From Halococcus saccharolyticus DSM 5350 (GTDB lineage Archaea > Halobacteriota > Halobacteria > Halobacteriales > Halococcaceae): a stretch of DNA of 64,000 nt. Made by a program: the position numbers and the translations under genes. This document shows positions 32,643-41,716 of this stretch, one piece after another. Each line of letters begins with the position of its first letter. Position 1 is the first letter of the stretch. The notes beneath the pieces were generated by a model. That model searched no databases, had not been told where the DNA came from, and saw only the letters and a list, made by a program, of their open reading frames with translations. The stretch covers positions 98,340-162,339 of the forward strand of contig NZ_AOMD01000016.1 of NCBI RefSeq assembly GCF_000336915.1, written 5' to 3'.

Positions 32643-32980
32643 CCCGACGCGCCCGACTCCGGACCGAGTCGACTCGCGCCAGCGTCGTCGCCGCGGCGCT
32701 CGCCCCCGACAACACCCCCGAAATGGAGACGACGGTCGACGATGAGACGATCGAGACCACGATCGCGCGCGAGACGACCGGCGGGCTCCGCACCACGGTC
32801 GACGACTACGTCGTCAACCTCTCGGTGGCAGAGCGCATCGCGCAGACGGCCGAGCGACGCGTGACCGATCGGGAGGCCGACCACGACGCGGATCGAGGAG
32901 AGACGAATCGAGCGATCGACCAACCGCGATCCACGGACGACGTGGACGACACCCAGAACACGAACGACACCAACCCATGA
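32639..32980 (+). CDS. pcc1: KEOPS complex subunit Pcc1
   Basis: This 113-residue protein starts from a GTG overlapping the previous stop (GTGA). The first about 80 residues form the Pcc1 dimerisation fold (ARLRTESTRASVVAAALAPD, ETTVDDETIETTIARETTGG, LRTTVDDYVVNLSVAERIA). The remaining tail is Asp/Asn-rich and disordered. Pcc1 holds the KEOPS complex that makes t6A37 in tRNA. Its stop overlaps the rps3ae start (ATGA). Identity rests on both sequence pattern and the well-known neighbourhood. Confidence 0.85.
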   Translation: MTRRARLRTESTRASVVAAALAPDNTPEMETTVDDETIETTIARETTGGLRTTVDDYVVNLSVAERIAQTAERRVTDREADHDADRGETNRAIDQPRSTDDVDDTQNTNDTNP

Positions 32981-33612
32981 GCGAACGATCAGTTTCACGA
33001 CAGCAACAGGAGAAACGGTGGTACACCGTGTTCGCGCCCGAGGAGTTCGACCGGGCCGAGCTCGGCGAGACCCCCGCGAACGAACCGGACCAGGTGCTCG
33101 ATCGCACCATCGAAACCACGCTCGGCGACCTGACCGACGACGCCGGCGCGAACAACGTCAAGCTCACCTTCCGCATCCGGGACGTGGGCAGCGACGCGGC
33201 CTACACCGAGTTCATCAAACACGAGCTCACCCGGGACTATCTCGACAGTCTCGTGCGCCGTGGGGCCTCGAAGGTCGAAGCCTACCTCACGGTGCTGACG
33301 AGCGACGACTATCGTGTTCGGATCCAGCCGGTCGCGTTCACGACGAAGAAGGCTGACGACAGCCAGGAACGCGCGATCCGCCGCCGGATGACCGAACTCG
33401 TCGAAGAAGCCGCCAGTGAGCGGACCTTCGAGGAACTCGTCGACAGCGTGACCCAGGGTCGGCTTTCGAGTGCGATCTACGGTGAGGCGCGCACGATCTA
33501 CCCGCTCCGCCGGGTCGAGGTCGGCAAGCTCGCGCTTGACGCTCATCCCGAGGAAGTCGCCGAGGAGGAAGAGACCGCGGTCGACGTCGAAGAAGACGAC
33601 GTCGAAGTCTGA
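32977..33612 (+). CDS. rps3ae: 30S ribosomal protein S3Ae (eS1)
   Basis: A 211-residue archaeal/eukaryotic ribosomal protein. Characteristic segments are KRWYTVFAPEEFDRAELGET near the N-terminus, LTFRIRDVGSDAAYTEF, HELTRDYLDSLVRRGASKVE, and IYGEARTIYPLRRVEVGKL near the C-terminus. An acidic tail ends the protein (EEEETAVDVEEDDVEV). It binds near the mRNA exit channel of the small subunit. It is the last gene of the rps15 operon. Confidence 0.95.
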   Translation: MSERSVSRQQQEKRWYTVFAPEEFDRAELGETPANEPDQVLDRTIETTLGDLTDDAGANNVKLTFRIRDVGSDAAYTEFIKHELTRDYLDSLVRRGASKVEAYLTVLTSDDYRVRIQPVAFTTKKADDSQERAIRRRMTELVEEAASERTFEELVDSVTQGRLSSAIYGEARTIYPLRRVEVGKLALDAHPEEVAEEEETAVDVEEDDVEV

Positions 33613-33630
33613 ATCGCGAACGTTTCGACG

Positions 33631-34047
33631 CTACTCGACGACGGTGAACTCGTCGACCATCCCGCCGCGCTCGTGTGGGATGCAGAAGTAGTTGTACGTC
33701 CCGGGGACCTCGAACGTCACCTCGAACGTTTCGCCACTGGCGATCCCACCGCCGCCACGCTGGAGCCACGCATCACGGGCTGCCTCGGTGCTCTCGAACC
33801 CGCCGGAGGCGAAGAACGATGCCTCGTCCGGGATCGCCGACCCGTAGGCGGTCACGGTGTGGGTCCGCGAGCCGGTGTTGCGCCAGACGACCGGCTCGCC
33901 GACTCGTGGCTCGAAGTCGTCCTGTGGGAGAAACGCGCTCGAACTCATCCCGATGTCGTACTCGGGTTGTTGGCGCGATTGGCCGATACAGCCCGCGAAA
34001 ACGGTAGTGACGCCCGCAGCAGCTCCGAGAAACGTGCGTCGATCCAT
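33631..34047 (-). CDS. Halocyanin/plastocyanin-like copper lipoprotein
   Basis: A 138-residue exported cupredoxin. It starts MDRRTFLGAAAGVTTVFAGC, combining a Tat-type RR motif with a lipobox whose Cys (about residue 20) would be lipidated. Copper ligands are visible as His in RTHTVTAY and Cys-His-Met in FCIPHERGGM. It probably carries electrons at the outer membrane face. The ATG at 34047 lies 27 nt from a TATA box (ctataccc, minus strand) that runs into a perfect 16-bp palindrome. It differs clearly from the halocyanin at 7578, which uses a C-terminal TM anchor. Confidence 0.88.
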   Translation of the reverse strand: MDRRTFLGAAAGVTTVFAGCIGQSRQQPEYDIGMSSSAFLPQDDFEPRVGEPVVWRNTGSRTHTVTAYGSAIPDEASFFASGGFESTEAARDAWLQRGGGGIASGETFEVTFEVPGTYNYFCIPHERGGMVDEFTVVE

Positions 34048-34057
34048 AGGCAATACT

Positions 34058-34073
34058 TACCCACCGGTGGGTA
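34058..34073. promoter_or_regulatory. Perfect 16-bp palindrome at the halocyanin promoter
   Basis: tacccaccggtgggta is an uninterrupted palindrome 11-26 bp upstream of the halocyanin start. It begins inside the minus-strand TATA element and covers the likely transcription start. This is the classic position for a repressor operator. The cognate regulator is unknown; a copper- or redox-responsive factor would fit. Confidence 0.55.
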
Positions 34074-34166
34074 TAGACCCCTCGATACCCGCTGTGCGAG
34101 CACTCCCGCAGTCGGCCGGCGCACCAAAGATAAACCCCTAAATCGCGGGTCGGCGAGTCCGGTGGT

Positions 34167-34874
34167 ATGCAGCCCCGCTTCGTCGCACGGCTCGGACTCG
34201 CCGACGCCGTCACGGCGACGAACGCCGGTCTCGGCTTCCTCGCAGCGGCCGCCGCGATGGTCGATCCCGGACTCGCCGCTCGGCTGATCCTGCTGGCGGC
34301 GATCGCTGACGGCCTCGACGGCGCGCTCGCCCAGCACGTCGGGAGCACGCCGGTCGGGGAGTTTCTCGATTCGCTCGCGGATGTCGCCTCGTTCGGCGTC
34401 GCGCCCGCGCTGTTCGTCTTCGCTATCGCGCGCACTGCGTGGGACCTCTCGCTCGCCGAATCCTCTCTGCCGTTAGCACTCTCGCTTTTCGTGACCGGGC
34501 TGTTCGTCGTGACGGCGGTTGTCCGACTCGGACTCTACACTGCCTACGACATCGGGCGCGGGGCGACCGAGGGTGCACAGACCACGCTCGCGGCGACGGT
34601 GCTCGCGGTCGCCTATCTCGCCGGGGTGCGGTCGCCGGCGGTGCTCCTCGGCGCGACCCTCGTCTTCGTTGGACTGATGGTCGCGCCGTTTCGGTACCCC
34701 GACCTCCGGGTTCGGGATGCGCTGGCGATGGGTGTCGTCCAGGCGCTGTCGATCCTCGTTCCGGGAGCGTTCGGTCGGCTGTTTCCTCGGCTGTTGCTCG
34801 CCGCCGCGCTCGCGTACCTCGTGCTCGCACCGCGGCTGTATCGCCGTGGGACTCCCGAAGGGAAACGCACTTAG
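34167..34874 (+). CDS. pssA: Archaetidylserine synthase (CDP-alcohol phosphatidyltransferase)
   Basis: A 235-residue membrane enzyme with about seven TM helices. The CDP-alcohol phosphotransferase motif is DGLDGALAQHVGSTPVGEFL followed by DSLAD (residues about 48-72), containing the four catalytic Asp residues, with Gln replacing the usual Arg. It attaches serine to CDP-archaeol. In Haloferax the PssA homologue is needed for archaeosortase-dependent anchoring of surface proteins, as I recall. TATA-like cctaaat lies 27 nt before the ATG. Confidence 0.85.
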   Translation: MQPRFVARLGLADAVTATNAGLGFLAAAAAMVDPGLAARLILLAAIADGLDGALAQHVGSTPVGEFLDSLADVASFGVAPALFVFAIARTAWDLSLAESSLPLALSLFVTGLFVVTAVVRLGLYTAYDIGRGATEGAQTTLAATVLAVAYLAGVRSPAVLLGATLVFVGLMVAPFRYPDLRVRDALAMGVVQALSILVPGAFGRLFPRLLLAAALAYLVLAPRLYRRGTPEGKRT

Positions 34875-34897
34875 TAGCTTGTGCCACAGTTTTCTCC

Positions 34898-36946
34898 ATG
34901 AGCAACGGGGACGACGAGCCTGACGCCGACAACGGCGAGGGGTCAGCGGGGGCTACAGACCAGGCCTCGGCCGAGGAGGCGGGGGCGGCCGAATCGGAGC
35001 TGGGGTCCGACGAGGACAACCCGACGGCGAAGGAGATCGCCGCTCAGGAGGACACCGGCTCCAACGACGAAGGGAACGGAGACGAACCGGCCGGCGAAGC
35101 CGACGAAGAGGCCCGCCTGGAGGCCGACCAGATGGAGGCTGAGCGGGCGGACGAGGAGTCGATGTCGGGCGACGACGCCGAGGTCGACGCTCCCGACGAG
35201 CCCGCCGAGGAGCGCGACGAGACGGAGGGCGCAAGCGTCGAGGAGGAAACAGTGGGCGAAGAGACCGACGACGAGGGCGACGAAGTGGAGGACGCTGCGA
35301 GCGACGAGGGAGAGCAGGAAACGGACGAAGAGGCGGCGGACGACGCAGCCGACGACGCGGAAGTCGGTGACGACACGCCAGACGAAGACGAGACCGACGA
35401 AGCGGCTGCTACCGAAGAAGAGTCCGCGAACGAAGAGCCCGAGACGGACGAGAGCGATACGGAGGAGGACGGCGAGGACGACGAAAGTGGGGAGACGGAA
35501 ACGGACGACGAAAGCGACAGTGACGAAACCGGCGAAGACGGCGAAGGTGGGGAAGCCGATGGGGACGATGAAGACACCGAGACCGACGCCATCGAAACGA
35601 AACACACTCCCGAGTCCCTCGACGAACGACTCGACGAGATCGAGGCCGCAGTCGAGGAGGCCGACACCGAGTCCGATCTCGACGCCGTCGAGTCTGATCT
35701 CGACGACGTAGAGGCGGATATCGAGGCGGCCGATCTCCCCGAATCCGACGAGGACGAGGAGGACGAAGACGAGGAAGACGACGAACGCACCCGCGAGGAA
35801 CTCGAATCACGCGTCACGGAGCTCCGCGAGACGATCGAGTCCCAGCGTGGTCCGTACGCCGAAGACGTCGTTGAGACGGTCGAAGGCGCGAAAACCACGA
35901 TCACTGAGACGCGCTGGACCGATGAGGGTGAGGACGAAGTGGCCGAAGCAGTCGAGCGCTTCCTCGACGACGCTGGCGACACGCTCAGCGAAACGTTCGC
36001 CGTGAAAAACGACGGAGCCGACTCCGATACGGGGAACGAGGCCGCAACTGACGGCGGCGACGCCCAGGAGGACGTTGACGACGAGGACGACGCCGACGAG
36101 CACGCCGAACTCGTCGCAGCGCTCGACGACGTGATCGAATCGATCGAGACGCACGACCTCGATCCCGACGAGGACGAGGAGACCGTCGCCGACCTGCTCG
36201 ACGCTGCCGAGGGACTCGCCGACGACCTCGACGACGCCGAGGAGTGGGACGATCTCACGGTGCGTGAGAAGCTCACCGTCGAGGGGTTTTACGACGTGCT
36301 CAGTTCCGAGAACCGCAAGGATTACCCTCCGGAGTGGAACGCGATCAAGATCTACGAGAAGCGCGGCGAACCCGAGCCGATCCTCCGGGGACTGGAGATG
36401 TTCGGCTCGGAGTTCATGGAGGAGCACTGTATCGAGTCGCTGAAACGACTCGGCGCACCTGCGGCGTTCGACGCGATGGAGCAGCGCGCCCAGAAGCGTG
36501 ACAAGGCCCCGATCGCGGCGCTCGGGAAGATCGGCGACGACCGCGCGCTCGACACGCTCCACGAGTACATCGAGGGCGATAGTGACCCCGGTCTCCAGAA
36601 GGTCACGCTCAAAGCGCTCGGCGAGATCGGCTCGGAAGATTCGACACAGCCGGTCGCCGATCGCCTCGTCGCCGACAACGAAACCGTCCGCTCGAACGCG
36701 GCGCGTGCACTCGGCCTGATCGGCGACGCACGCGCGATCGACCCGCTCGCGGACGTGATCGACGAGGACGACTCGAACTCGGTGCGCGCGAGCGCGGCGT
36801 GGGCGCTCAACCAGATCGGGACCGAGAGCGCGCTCGACGCCGCCCGCGACCACGCCGACGATCGATCGTATCTCGTCCAAACCGAGGCCGAGAAGGCCGA
36901 AGACGCGATGGCCGACGACGGCGACACGACCGAAACTCCGGCCTGA
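34898..36946 (+). CDS. HEAT-repeat protein with very long acidic N-terminal region
   Basis: A 682-residue protein. Residues 1 to about 330 are an extreme Asp/Glu low-complexity region (MSNGDDEPDADNGEGS onward) that looks disordered, with a short coiled stretch (SLDERLDEIEAAVEEADTES). Residues about 345-480 are helical. The C-terminal about 200 residues contain several HEAT-like repeats (IAALGKIGDDRALDTLHEYI, LKALGEIGSEDSTQPVADRL, ARALGLIGDARAIDPLADVI, AWALNQIGTESALDAARDHA). HEAT repeats mediate protein binding; the partner is unknown. Repetitive gacgaag codons may cause length variation between strains. Confidence 0.85.
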   Translation: MSNGDDEPDADNGEGSAGATDQASAEEAGAAESELGSDEDNPTAKEIAAQEDTGSNDEGNGDEPAGEADEEARLEADQMEAERADEESMSGDDAEVDAPDEPAEERDETEGASVEEETVGEETDDEGDEVEDAASDEGEQETDEEAADDAADDAEVGDDTPDEDETDEAAATEEESANEEPETDESDTEEDGEDDESGETETDDESDSDETGEDGEGGEADGDDEDTETDAIETKHTPESLDERLDEIEAAVEEADTESDLDAVESDLDDVEADIEAADLPESDEDEEDEDEEDDERTREELESRVTELRETIESQRGPYAEDVVETVEGAKTTITETRWTDEGEDEVAEAVERFLDDAGDTLSETFAVKNDGADSDTGNEAATDGGDAQEDVDDEDDADEHAELVAALDDVIESIETHDLDPDEDEETVADLLDAAEGLADDLDDAEEWDDLTVREKLTVEGFYDVLSSENRKDYPPEWNAIKIYEKRGEPEPILRGLEMFGSEFMEEHCIESLKRLGAPAAFDAMEQRAQKRDKAPIAALGKIGDDRALDTLHEYIEGDSDPGLQKVTLKALGEIGSEDSTQPVADRLVADNETVRSNAARALGLIGDARAIDPLADVIDEDDSNSVRASAAWALNQIGTESALDAARDHADDRSYLVQTEAEKAEDAMADDGDTTETPA

Positions 36947-36988
36947 GACCCGCTCTTCCGTTCTGCCAGATTCGATCCGGCACGAAGG

Positions 36989-36995
36989 CTTAAAT
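36989..36995 (+). promoter_or_regulatory. TATA box for the LTD-PLD gene
   Basis: cttaaat is centred about 28 nt before the GTG at 37020, consistent with a leaderless transcript and supporting GTG as the start codon. Confidence 0.5.
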
Positions 36996-37019
36996 CGGAG
37001 AACGTGACCACCGGCGGGT

Positions 37020-38687
37020 GTGTCCCGCCGGGTCGTCGTGCTCGCGTTCGTGGTCGTCGCGCTCGTCGTGTCGCCGATCGGCGTCGCGGTGGCAACGCCG
37101 GCCGGCGGTGCGGTGGTCGGCAACGAGACGGCCGACGAACCCCGACCCGACGGCCCGCACGTCGCAGCGGTGTACCCGAATCCGCTCGCCGAGGAGGACG
37201 CGGGCGAGTACGTCGTGCTCGCGTTCCCCGAGGCGACGAACCTCACCGGCTGGACGCTGAGCGACGGCGAGACGAACGTCTCGCTGCCGAACACCACGAT
37301 AGAGGACCGAATAGCCGTCACGGCCACACCGAACGTGACCACGAACCTCACGACGGCGTCGATCGTGGGCGTAAACGAGTCGGTGAGTCTCGCCAACGGT
37401 GGCGACGAGGTCACACTCCGCGACGAGGAGCGCGTCGTCGACGAGATGGCATACGAGGACGCACCCGAGGCCGAACGCTACAACCGAACCGCCGACGGCT
37501 GGACGTGGGAACATCTCGGTGCGACGAACTTCTCGGCGGTGCGGACGGGTCCCGCGACGGTTCGGGCGTTCGTCCTGCCCGATGCGCCAGCGGTGCCGAT
37601 CGACGTTCTCGAATCGGCCGATCGCCGAATTCTGCTCGGTGGGTATACCTTTAGCTCCGAGCGCGCCGCGACGGCGCTCGAACGCGCGGCCGAGCGCGGC
37701 GTCGACGTTCGAATACTCGTCGACGACGCACCCGTCGGCGGGATGACGACGCGGCAGGCGAAACTCCTCAATCGTCTCACGAGCGCGGGCGTCGCAGTCG
37801 AGGTCATCGGCGGCAAGCGCGCACGGTACGACTATCACCACCCGAAGTATGCCGTGGTCGACGATCGCGCGCTCGTGATGACGGAGAATTGGAAACCGTC
37901 GGGAACCGGTGGTCGGTCGAGCCGCGGGTGGGGTGCCGTAGTTCGGGGCGGCGAAACCGCTCCGGGACTCGCCGAGGTGTTCCGGGCGGACATCGGCTGG
38001 CGTGATACGGTTTCGTGGAGCACATACCGCGCTAACGAGACGTTCGAGACCGAGCCGGCGGCGAACGGGAGCTATCCGACGAACTTCGAGCCGAAAGAAA
38101 TCGAGGCCCAGGGTGTGCAACTCCTCACAGCACCTGACAACGCCGAGCGGGTGCTCGTCGACCGGATCGATCGGGCCAATGAGTCGGTCGAGATCGTTCA
38201 GGCGTCGATCGGGAGTCGTCGCCAGCCGCTGCTCGAAGCGGCGGTCCGGGCGGCCGAGCGCGGCGTCGACGTCCGCATCCTGCTGAGTAGCGTGTGGTAT
38301 TCAGAGGAAGAGAACTCCGCGCTCGCCGACTGGCTGAACAGGAAGGCAGAGGCGGAGAACCTCACGCTCGACGCCAAAGTAGCCGACCCGGGTGATCGTT
38401 TCGAGAAGATCCACGCCAAGGGCGTCATAATCGACCGCGAGATGGCCGTGGTGGGGAGTCTCAATTGGAATAACAATTCAGCCGATCAGAACCGCGAGGT
38501 CGCGGTCGTGCTCGAAGGAAAGGAGGCCGGAGAATACTACGGGAAGATCTTCGAGGCCGACTGGGAAGGAGGGGACGGCGGTCCCGGAATCGGTGACAAC
38601 TCACCGCTTCCCGTCGGGATCGTCGCCGCGGTCGTCGGCGTGGTGGCGCTTGCAGTCGTCGTTGCCCGCCGGATCGAGTTCGAGTAA
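37020..38687 (+). CDS. Secreted lamin-tail / phospholipase D-like protein with C-terminal TM
   Basis: A 555-residue exported protein. It has a Sec-type signal (VVVLAFVVVALVVSPIGVAVA), then a lamin-tail domain (VAAVYPNPLAEEDAGEYVVL and GWTLSDG...), then two PLD-like catalytic domains. The first has YHHPKYAVVDD (about residue 275) and the second HAKGVIIDREMAVVGSLNWN (about 464), so two HKD-type half-sites can form one active site. A C-terminal TM (LPVGIVAAVVGVVALAVVVA) anchors it, with the domains outside. It may be a surface phosphodiesterase or nuclease. Confidence 0.88.
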   Translation: MSRRVVVLAFVVVALVVSPIGVAVATPAGGAVVGNETADEPRPDGPHVAAVYPNPLAEEDAGEYVVLAFPEATNLTGWTLSDGETNVSLPNTTIEDRIAVTATPNVTTNLTTASIVGVNESVSLANGGDEVTLRDEERVVDEMAYEDAPEAERYNRTADGWTWEHLGATNFSAVRTGPATVRAFVLPDAPAVPIDVLESADRRILLGGYTFSSERAATALERAAERGVDVRILVDDAPVGGMTTRQAKLLNRLTSAGVAVEVIGGKRARYDYHHPKYAVVDDRALVMTENWKPSGTGGRSSRGWGAVVRGGETAPGLAEVFRADIGWRDTVSWSTYRANETFETEPAANGSYPTNFEPKEIEAQGVQLLTAPDNAERVLVDRIDRANESVEIVQASIGSRRQPLLEAAVRAAERGVDVRILLSSVWYSEEENSALADWLNRKAEAENLTLDAKVADPGDRFEKIHAKGVIIDREMAVVGSLNWNNNSADQNREVAVVLEGKEAGEYYGKIFEADWEGGDGGPGIGDNSPLPVGIVAAVVGVVALAVVVARRIEFE

Positions 38688-38708
38688 CCTCGGATCGTCT
38701 CGACGGTC

Positions 38709-40619
38709 TCAGTCCTCGAAACCGGCGACCGACGCGCTACCGAGTTCCTCGTCGATCTCGGCGTCGCCCATCTTGGCTTCGAGCGCGGCGAGGACGTCCT
38801 CGCGCATCCCCTTCACGAACTTGATCGAGCCGACGACGAGGTGGCCGCCGCCGCTCACGCCGCCGCCCGTGACCTCCTCTTCGAGCTCCTCGACCATCTG
38901 CGGGATGTCGAGGCGCACGCCGTCGCTCCGGAGGACGGCGAAATCGGGGCCGTAGCCCACAGTAATGACGGGGCTATCGGTCTCGGCGACCTTCCGGTCG
39001 TGGATCGCGCCCGTCGTCTTGCCTGGCGCAGGGTAGGTGAAGCGCCTGGCGTAGCGCTCGACGTCGATCCGGTTCAACTGTGCGCCGTTGTCGAGCGATT
39101 CGGTCTCGACGTGAGGCATGGCGGCGTCGAGCTGGCGGTCGGTGTCGCGGTCGGCGCGTTCGGAGAGATGGTCGGCGAGATCGCGGTGACGGTCCTCGTC
39201 GGCGGCGTCGACGCCGAGCACGTCGGTCATCAGGGCGTCGCCCGAACTGTAGCGCAGCCAGTGGGCGGCGTAATCGAGCGCGTCGCCGATCGCCTGGAGG
39301 TCCGACTCGTCGTAGCCCTCCTCCTGTGCGAGCGCGAGGTAGTCGGCCATCGCGTCGGCCTCCGAGCGGTCGGTGAGGCCGGCGACCGCCGGCACATGGG
39401 AAAGTTCGTCGGTGATCTCGGGATGGATCATCCGGGCGAGTTCGACACAGAGCATTCCGGTGGTCACACCGTAGTCCTCGCCGCGGAGGTAGGGGTTGAC
39501 GTGCTCGTCGAGCAATCCGTCGACGGCGTCGGGGTCGGGATGGTGGTGGTCGACCGCCACGATCGGGATGTCGTACTGGGCGAGCGCCTCGTAGGCCGGC
39601 ACGTCCTCCTCGGTGCTCCCGTTGTCGAGCATCGCCACGAGTGGGAGGCGCTGGCCGTGACGGTCGCGGTCGCCGAGCGCGAAGTTCAGATCGCGCGTGA
39701 CGTCCTCCATCTCGTAGAAGGGAGCCTTGCTCGGCAGTCGCTTGACGAGGTGGCGTGGGGCCGAAGCGTCGCCGTGGACGTCTTCAATAAAGCGCGAAAG
39801 GGCGAGCTGGACGGGGATCGAGGCGCACATCCCGTCGCCGTCGGCGTGGTGGCGGATGCGGATCGGCCGGTTTTCGAGGACTGCACGGCGAAGCCGCGCC
39901 GCGACAGCCTCCAGATCGTCCCACAGCTTGTCGAGCGCGTCCCACTCGATCAGCGGCGTGACGTCGCGGGCCGCCGCCCGCTCGTCGAGCGCGTTATCGA
40001 GGCGTTCTCGGAGGTCGGCAGCGTCGTCGAGTGCGGCGAGATCGCTGACCTCGACTTGGATCGCGCCCTCGCGGCGTTCCGGCGTCCCCTCGATTCGTAC
40101 GAGGTCGCCCACACTGATTTCGGGATACGCCCGGACACCGGCGGCCTCGAACGCCGCACAGTCGACGACGCTCGATGCGTCGCGGAGCGTGAATACCGTC
40201 GGGCCACCGGTCTGTTCGATCCCGACGATCTCGCCGTCGAGCGTCACGTCCTCGCCGACTGCCGCTTCGAGATCGTCGGTGGCCGTAATCTCCGGCTCGT
40301 ACTCGACGGTGACCGTCTCGTAGTCGTCGATCGTGGCTTCGTCGAAACCGAGATCGCCGTTCGGCCTGATCTCGTCGAGGCGGACGAGCAGATCGTCGCC
40401 GACCGCGTACTCGCCGTCGAGGTTCGATTCGTGGACCAGTCCCGAGACGTCGTCGGCGATGTCGACGAACACGCCGTACTCCACGACGCCGTTGACGGTC
40501 GCGTGGTAGCGTTCGCCGGCCTCGACGGCCTCGGTGGTGTGTTCGGGTGCGAGATCGTAGACGGTCGGGAGCTCGGCCCCCTCGTCCGTTCGATCGTCGG
40601 ATTCGGCGGGTGTAGACAT
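38709..40619 (-). CDS. DHH-family phosphoesterase (RecJ-like) with S1 and OB domains
   Basis: A 636-residue protein. Residues about 35-80 are an S1 RNA-binding domain (YHATVNGVVEYGVFVDIADD). Residues about 115-195 are an OB-fold nucleic-acid domain. The C-terminal half is a DHH phosphoesterase with HHADGDGMCAS, AMLDNGSTEED and AVDHHHPDPDA (the DHH motif), and a DHHA1 region with GGGVSGGGHLVVGS. It is likely a Mg/Mn-dependent exonuclease or RNase acting on single strands. ATG 40619 is supported by a minus-strand ttaaac box near 40647-40653. It is divergent from the JAMM gene. Confidence 0.9.
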   Translation of the reverse strand: MSTPAESDDRTDEGAELPTVYDLAPEHTTEAVEAGERYHATVNGVVEYGVFVDIADDVSGLVHESNLDGEYAVGDDLLVRLDEIRPNGDLGFDEATIDDYETVTVEYEPEITATDDLEAAVGEDVTLDGEIVGIEQTGGPTVFTLRDASSVVDCAAFEAAGVRAYPEISVGDLVRIEGTPERREGAIQVEVSDLAALDDAADLRERLDNALDERAAARDVTPLIEWDALDKLWDDLEAVAARLRRAVLENRPIRIRHHADGDGMCASIPVQLALSRFIEDVHGDASAPRHLVKRLPSKAPFYEMEDVTRDLNFALGDRDRHGQRLPLVAMLDNGSTEEDVPAYEALAQYDIPIVAVDHHHPDPDAVDGLLDEHVNPYLRGEDYGVTTGMLCVELARMIHPEITDELSHVPAVAGLTDRSEADAMADYLALAQEEGYDESDLQAIGDALDYAAHWLRYSSGDALMTDVLGVDAADEDRHRDLADHLSERADRDTDRQLDAAMPHVETESLDNGAQLNRIDVERYARRFTYPAPGKTTGAIHDRKVAETDSPVITVGYGPDFAVLRSDGVRLDIPQMVEELEEEVTGGGVSGGGHLVVGSIKFVKGMREDVLAALEAKMGDAEIDEELGSASVAGFED

Positions 40620-40682
40620 TCTTGACCGGCGTTTGCCGCGACCGGGTTTAAGAATTGGCAAATCACACTCCCCATCCGGAAC

Positions 40683-40690
40683 GCTTAGAT
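40683..40690 (+). promoter_or_regulatory. TATA-like box for the JAMM-ribL pair
   Basis: gcttagat lies about 24-30 nt before ATG 40713. The same 90-bp region carries the opposite-strand promoter of the DHH gene, so it is a compact divergent promoter. This argues against the upstream in-frame ATG at 40689. Confidence 0.45.
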
Positions 40691-40712
40691 GGTCACCGGC
40701 CGGTGTTCGGAC

Positions 40713-41195
40713 ATGGGCTTTTTCCGGTCGAGCGAGGTCGTCGGGATCGCCGCCGATACTCTCGCGTTCGCCCGCTCGGCCGCCGAGGAGAGCCACCCGA
40801 ACGAGTACATGGGGCTGCTCCGTGGCGAGGACGCGACCGATCTCGGACTCGACAGGTCGGGAACCGTCGTGACCGACGTGCTCGTGGTTCCGGCAACCGA
40901 ATCGAACCCGGTGAGCGCCACAGTAAAGACGAGTCTCGTCCCGAACGATATGCGCGCTGCCGGCTCGATCCACTCGCATCCGAACGGCGTCCTCCAGCCG
41001 AGCGACGCCGATCTCGCTACGTTCGGGAAAGGTGATGTCCACATCATTCTCGGTGCGCCCTACCGCGACCACGACTGGCAGGCGTTCGACCGCGAGGGCC
41101 GGCGACGCGACCTCCCGGTGCTCGACGTCGACCTGCCCGACGACGAGGACTTTTTCGACTTCACACAGGCCGACATCGACGAGGAGCTACGATGA
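40713..41195 (+). CDS. JAB1/MPN (JAMM) domain metalloprotease
   Basis: A 160-residue protein with an intact JAMM site. Glu31 lies in [11 protein letters not shown], and [16 protein letters not shown] supplies H87, H89, S97 and D100. Archaeal JAMM proteins are zinc isopeptidases that remove SAMP (ubiquitin-like) modifiers. A desampylase role is plausible but not proven. The C-terminus is acidic. Its stop overlaps the ribL start (ATGA), a pairing that may be conserved. Confidence 0.85.
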   Translation: MGFFRSSEVVGIAADTLAFARSAAEESHPNEYMGLLRGEDATDLGLDRSGTVVTDVLVVPATESNPVSATVKTSLVPNDMRAAGSIHSHPNGVLQPSDADLATFGKGDVHIILGAPYRDHDWQAFDREGRRRDLPVLDVDLPDDEDFFDFTQADIDEELR

Positions 41196-41716
41196 GTCGG
41201 GAACCGAACGAGGGCGAGCGAAACGGTGGCGAGCGAACCGACGGCCGAACCCGATCGGAAGCCGATCCGCCCGAGACGAGCGACGATCCGACCACAGTCG
41301 TCGCCCAGGGAACGTTCGACATCCTCCATCCCGGTCATCTGGAGTACCTCCGCGAGGCGGCGGCGATGGGGGACGAACTCGCCGTGATCCTCGCTCGCCG
41401 GGAGAACGTCACCCACAAAGCCAAACCGATTCTCGCGGACCGTCAGCGTCGAGAGATGGTCGCTGCGCTCGATCCGGTCGACAACGCGGTGCTCGGCGAC
41501 CGCGAGGACATCTTCGTCCCGATCGAGGCGCTCGATCCCGACGTGATCGTCCTCGGACACGACCAGCACCACGACGAGGCTGCGATCGCGGCGGCGCTCG
41601 GCGATCGCGGGATCGACTGCGACGTGAAGCGTGCATCGGGGCGCGAGCCGAACTACGACGGAGAACTGCTCTCGACCGGGCAGATCATCGACCGAATCCG
41701 CGAAGAGCGGGACTGA
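41192..41716 (+). CDS. ribL: FAD synthase RibL (cytidylyltransferase family)
   Basis: A 174-residue nucleotidyltransferase that transfers AMP (or CMP) to FMN in the archaeal pathway. The catalytic HPGH is at 46-49 in [20 protein letters not shown] follows, and [10 protein letters not shown] and [13 protein letters not shown] (ISTT-like region) close the active site. The N-terminal roughly 33 residues are charged and unconserved, perhaps indicating a later true start, but the overlap with the JAMM stop supports 41192. Together with ribE and ribH it covers the last steps to FAD. Confidence 0.85.
   Translation: MSREPNEGERNGGERTDGRTRSEADPPETSDDPTTVVAQGTFDILHPGHLEYLREAAAMGDELAVILARRENVTHKAKPILADRQRREMVAALDPVDNAVLGDREDIFVPIEALDPDVIVLGHDQHHDEAAIAAALGDRGIDCDVKRASGREPNYDGELLSTGQIIDRIREERD

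Noticed and set aside
38841..40625. Plus-strand 594-codon frame opposite the DHH protein
   Set aside because: The DHH, S1 and OB motifs are all on the minus strand; the plus frame has no domain and an unlikely composition.
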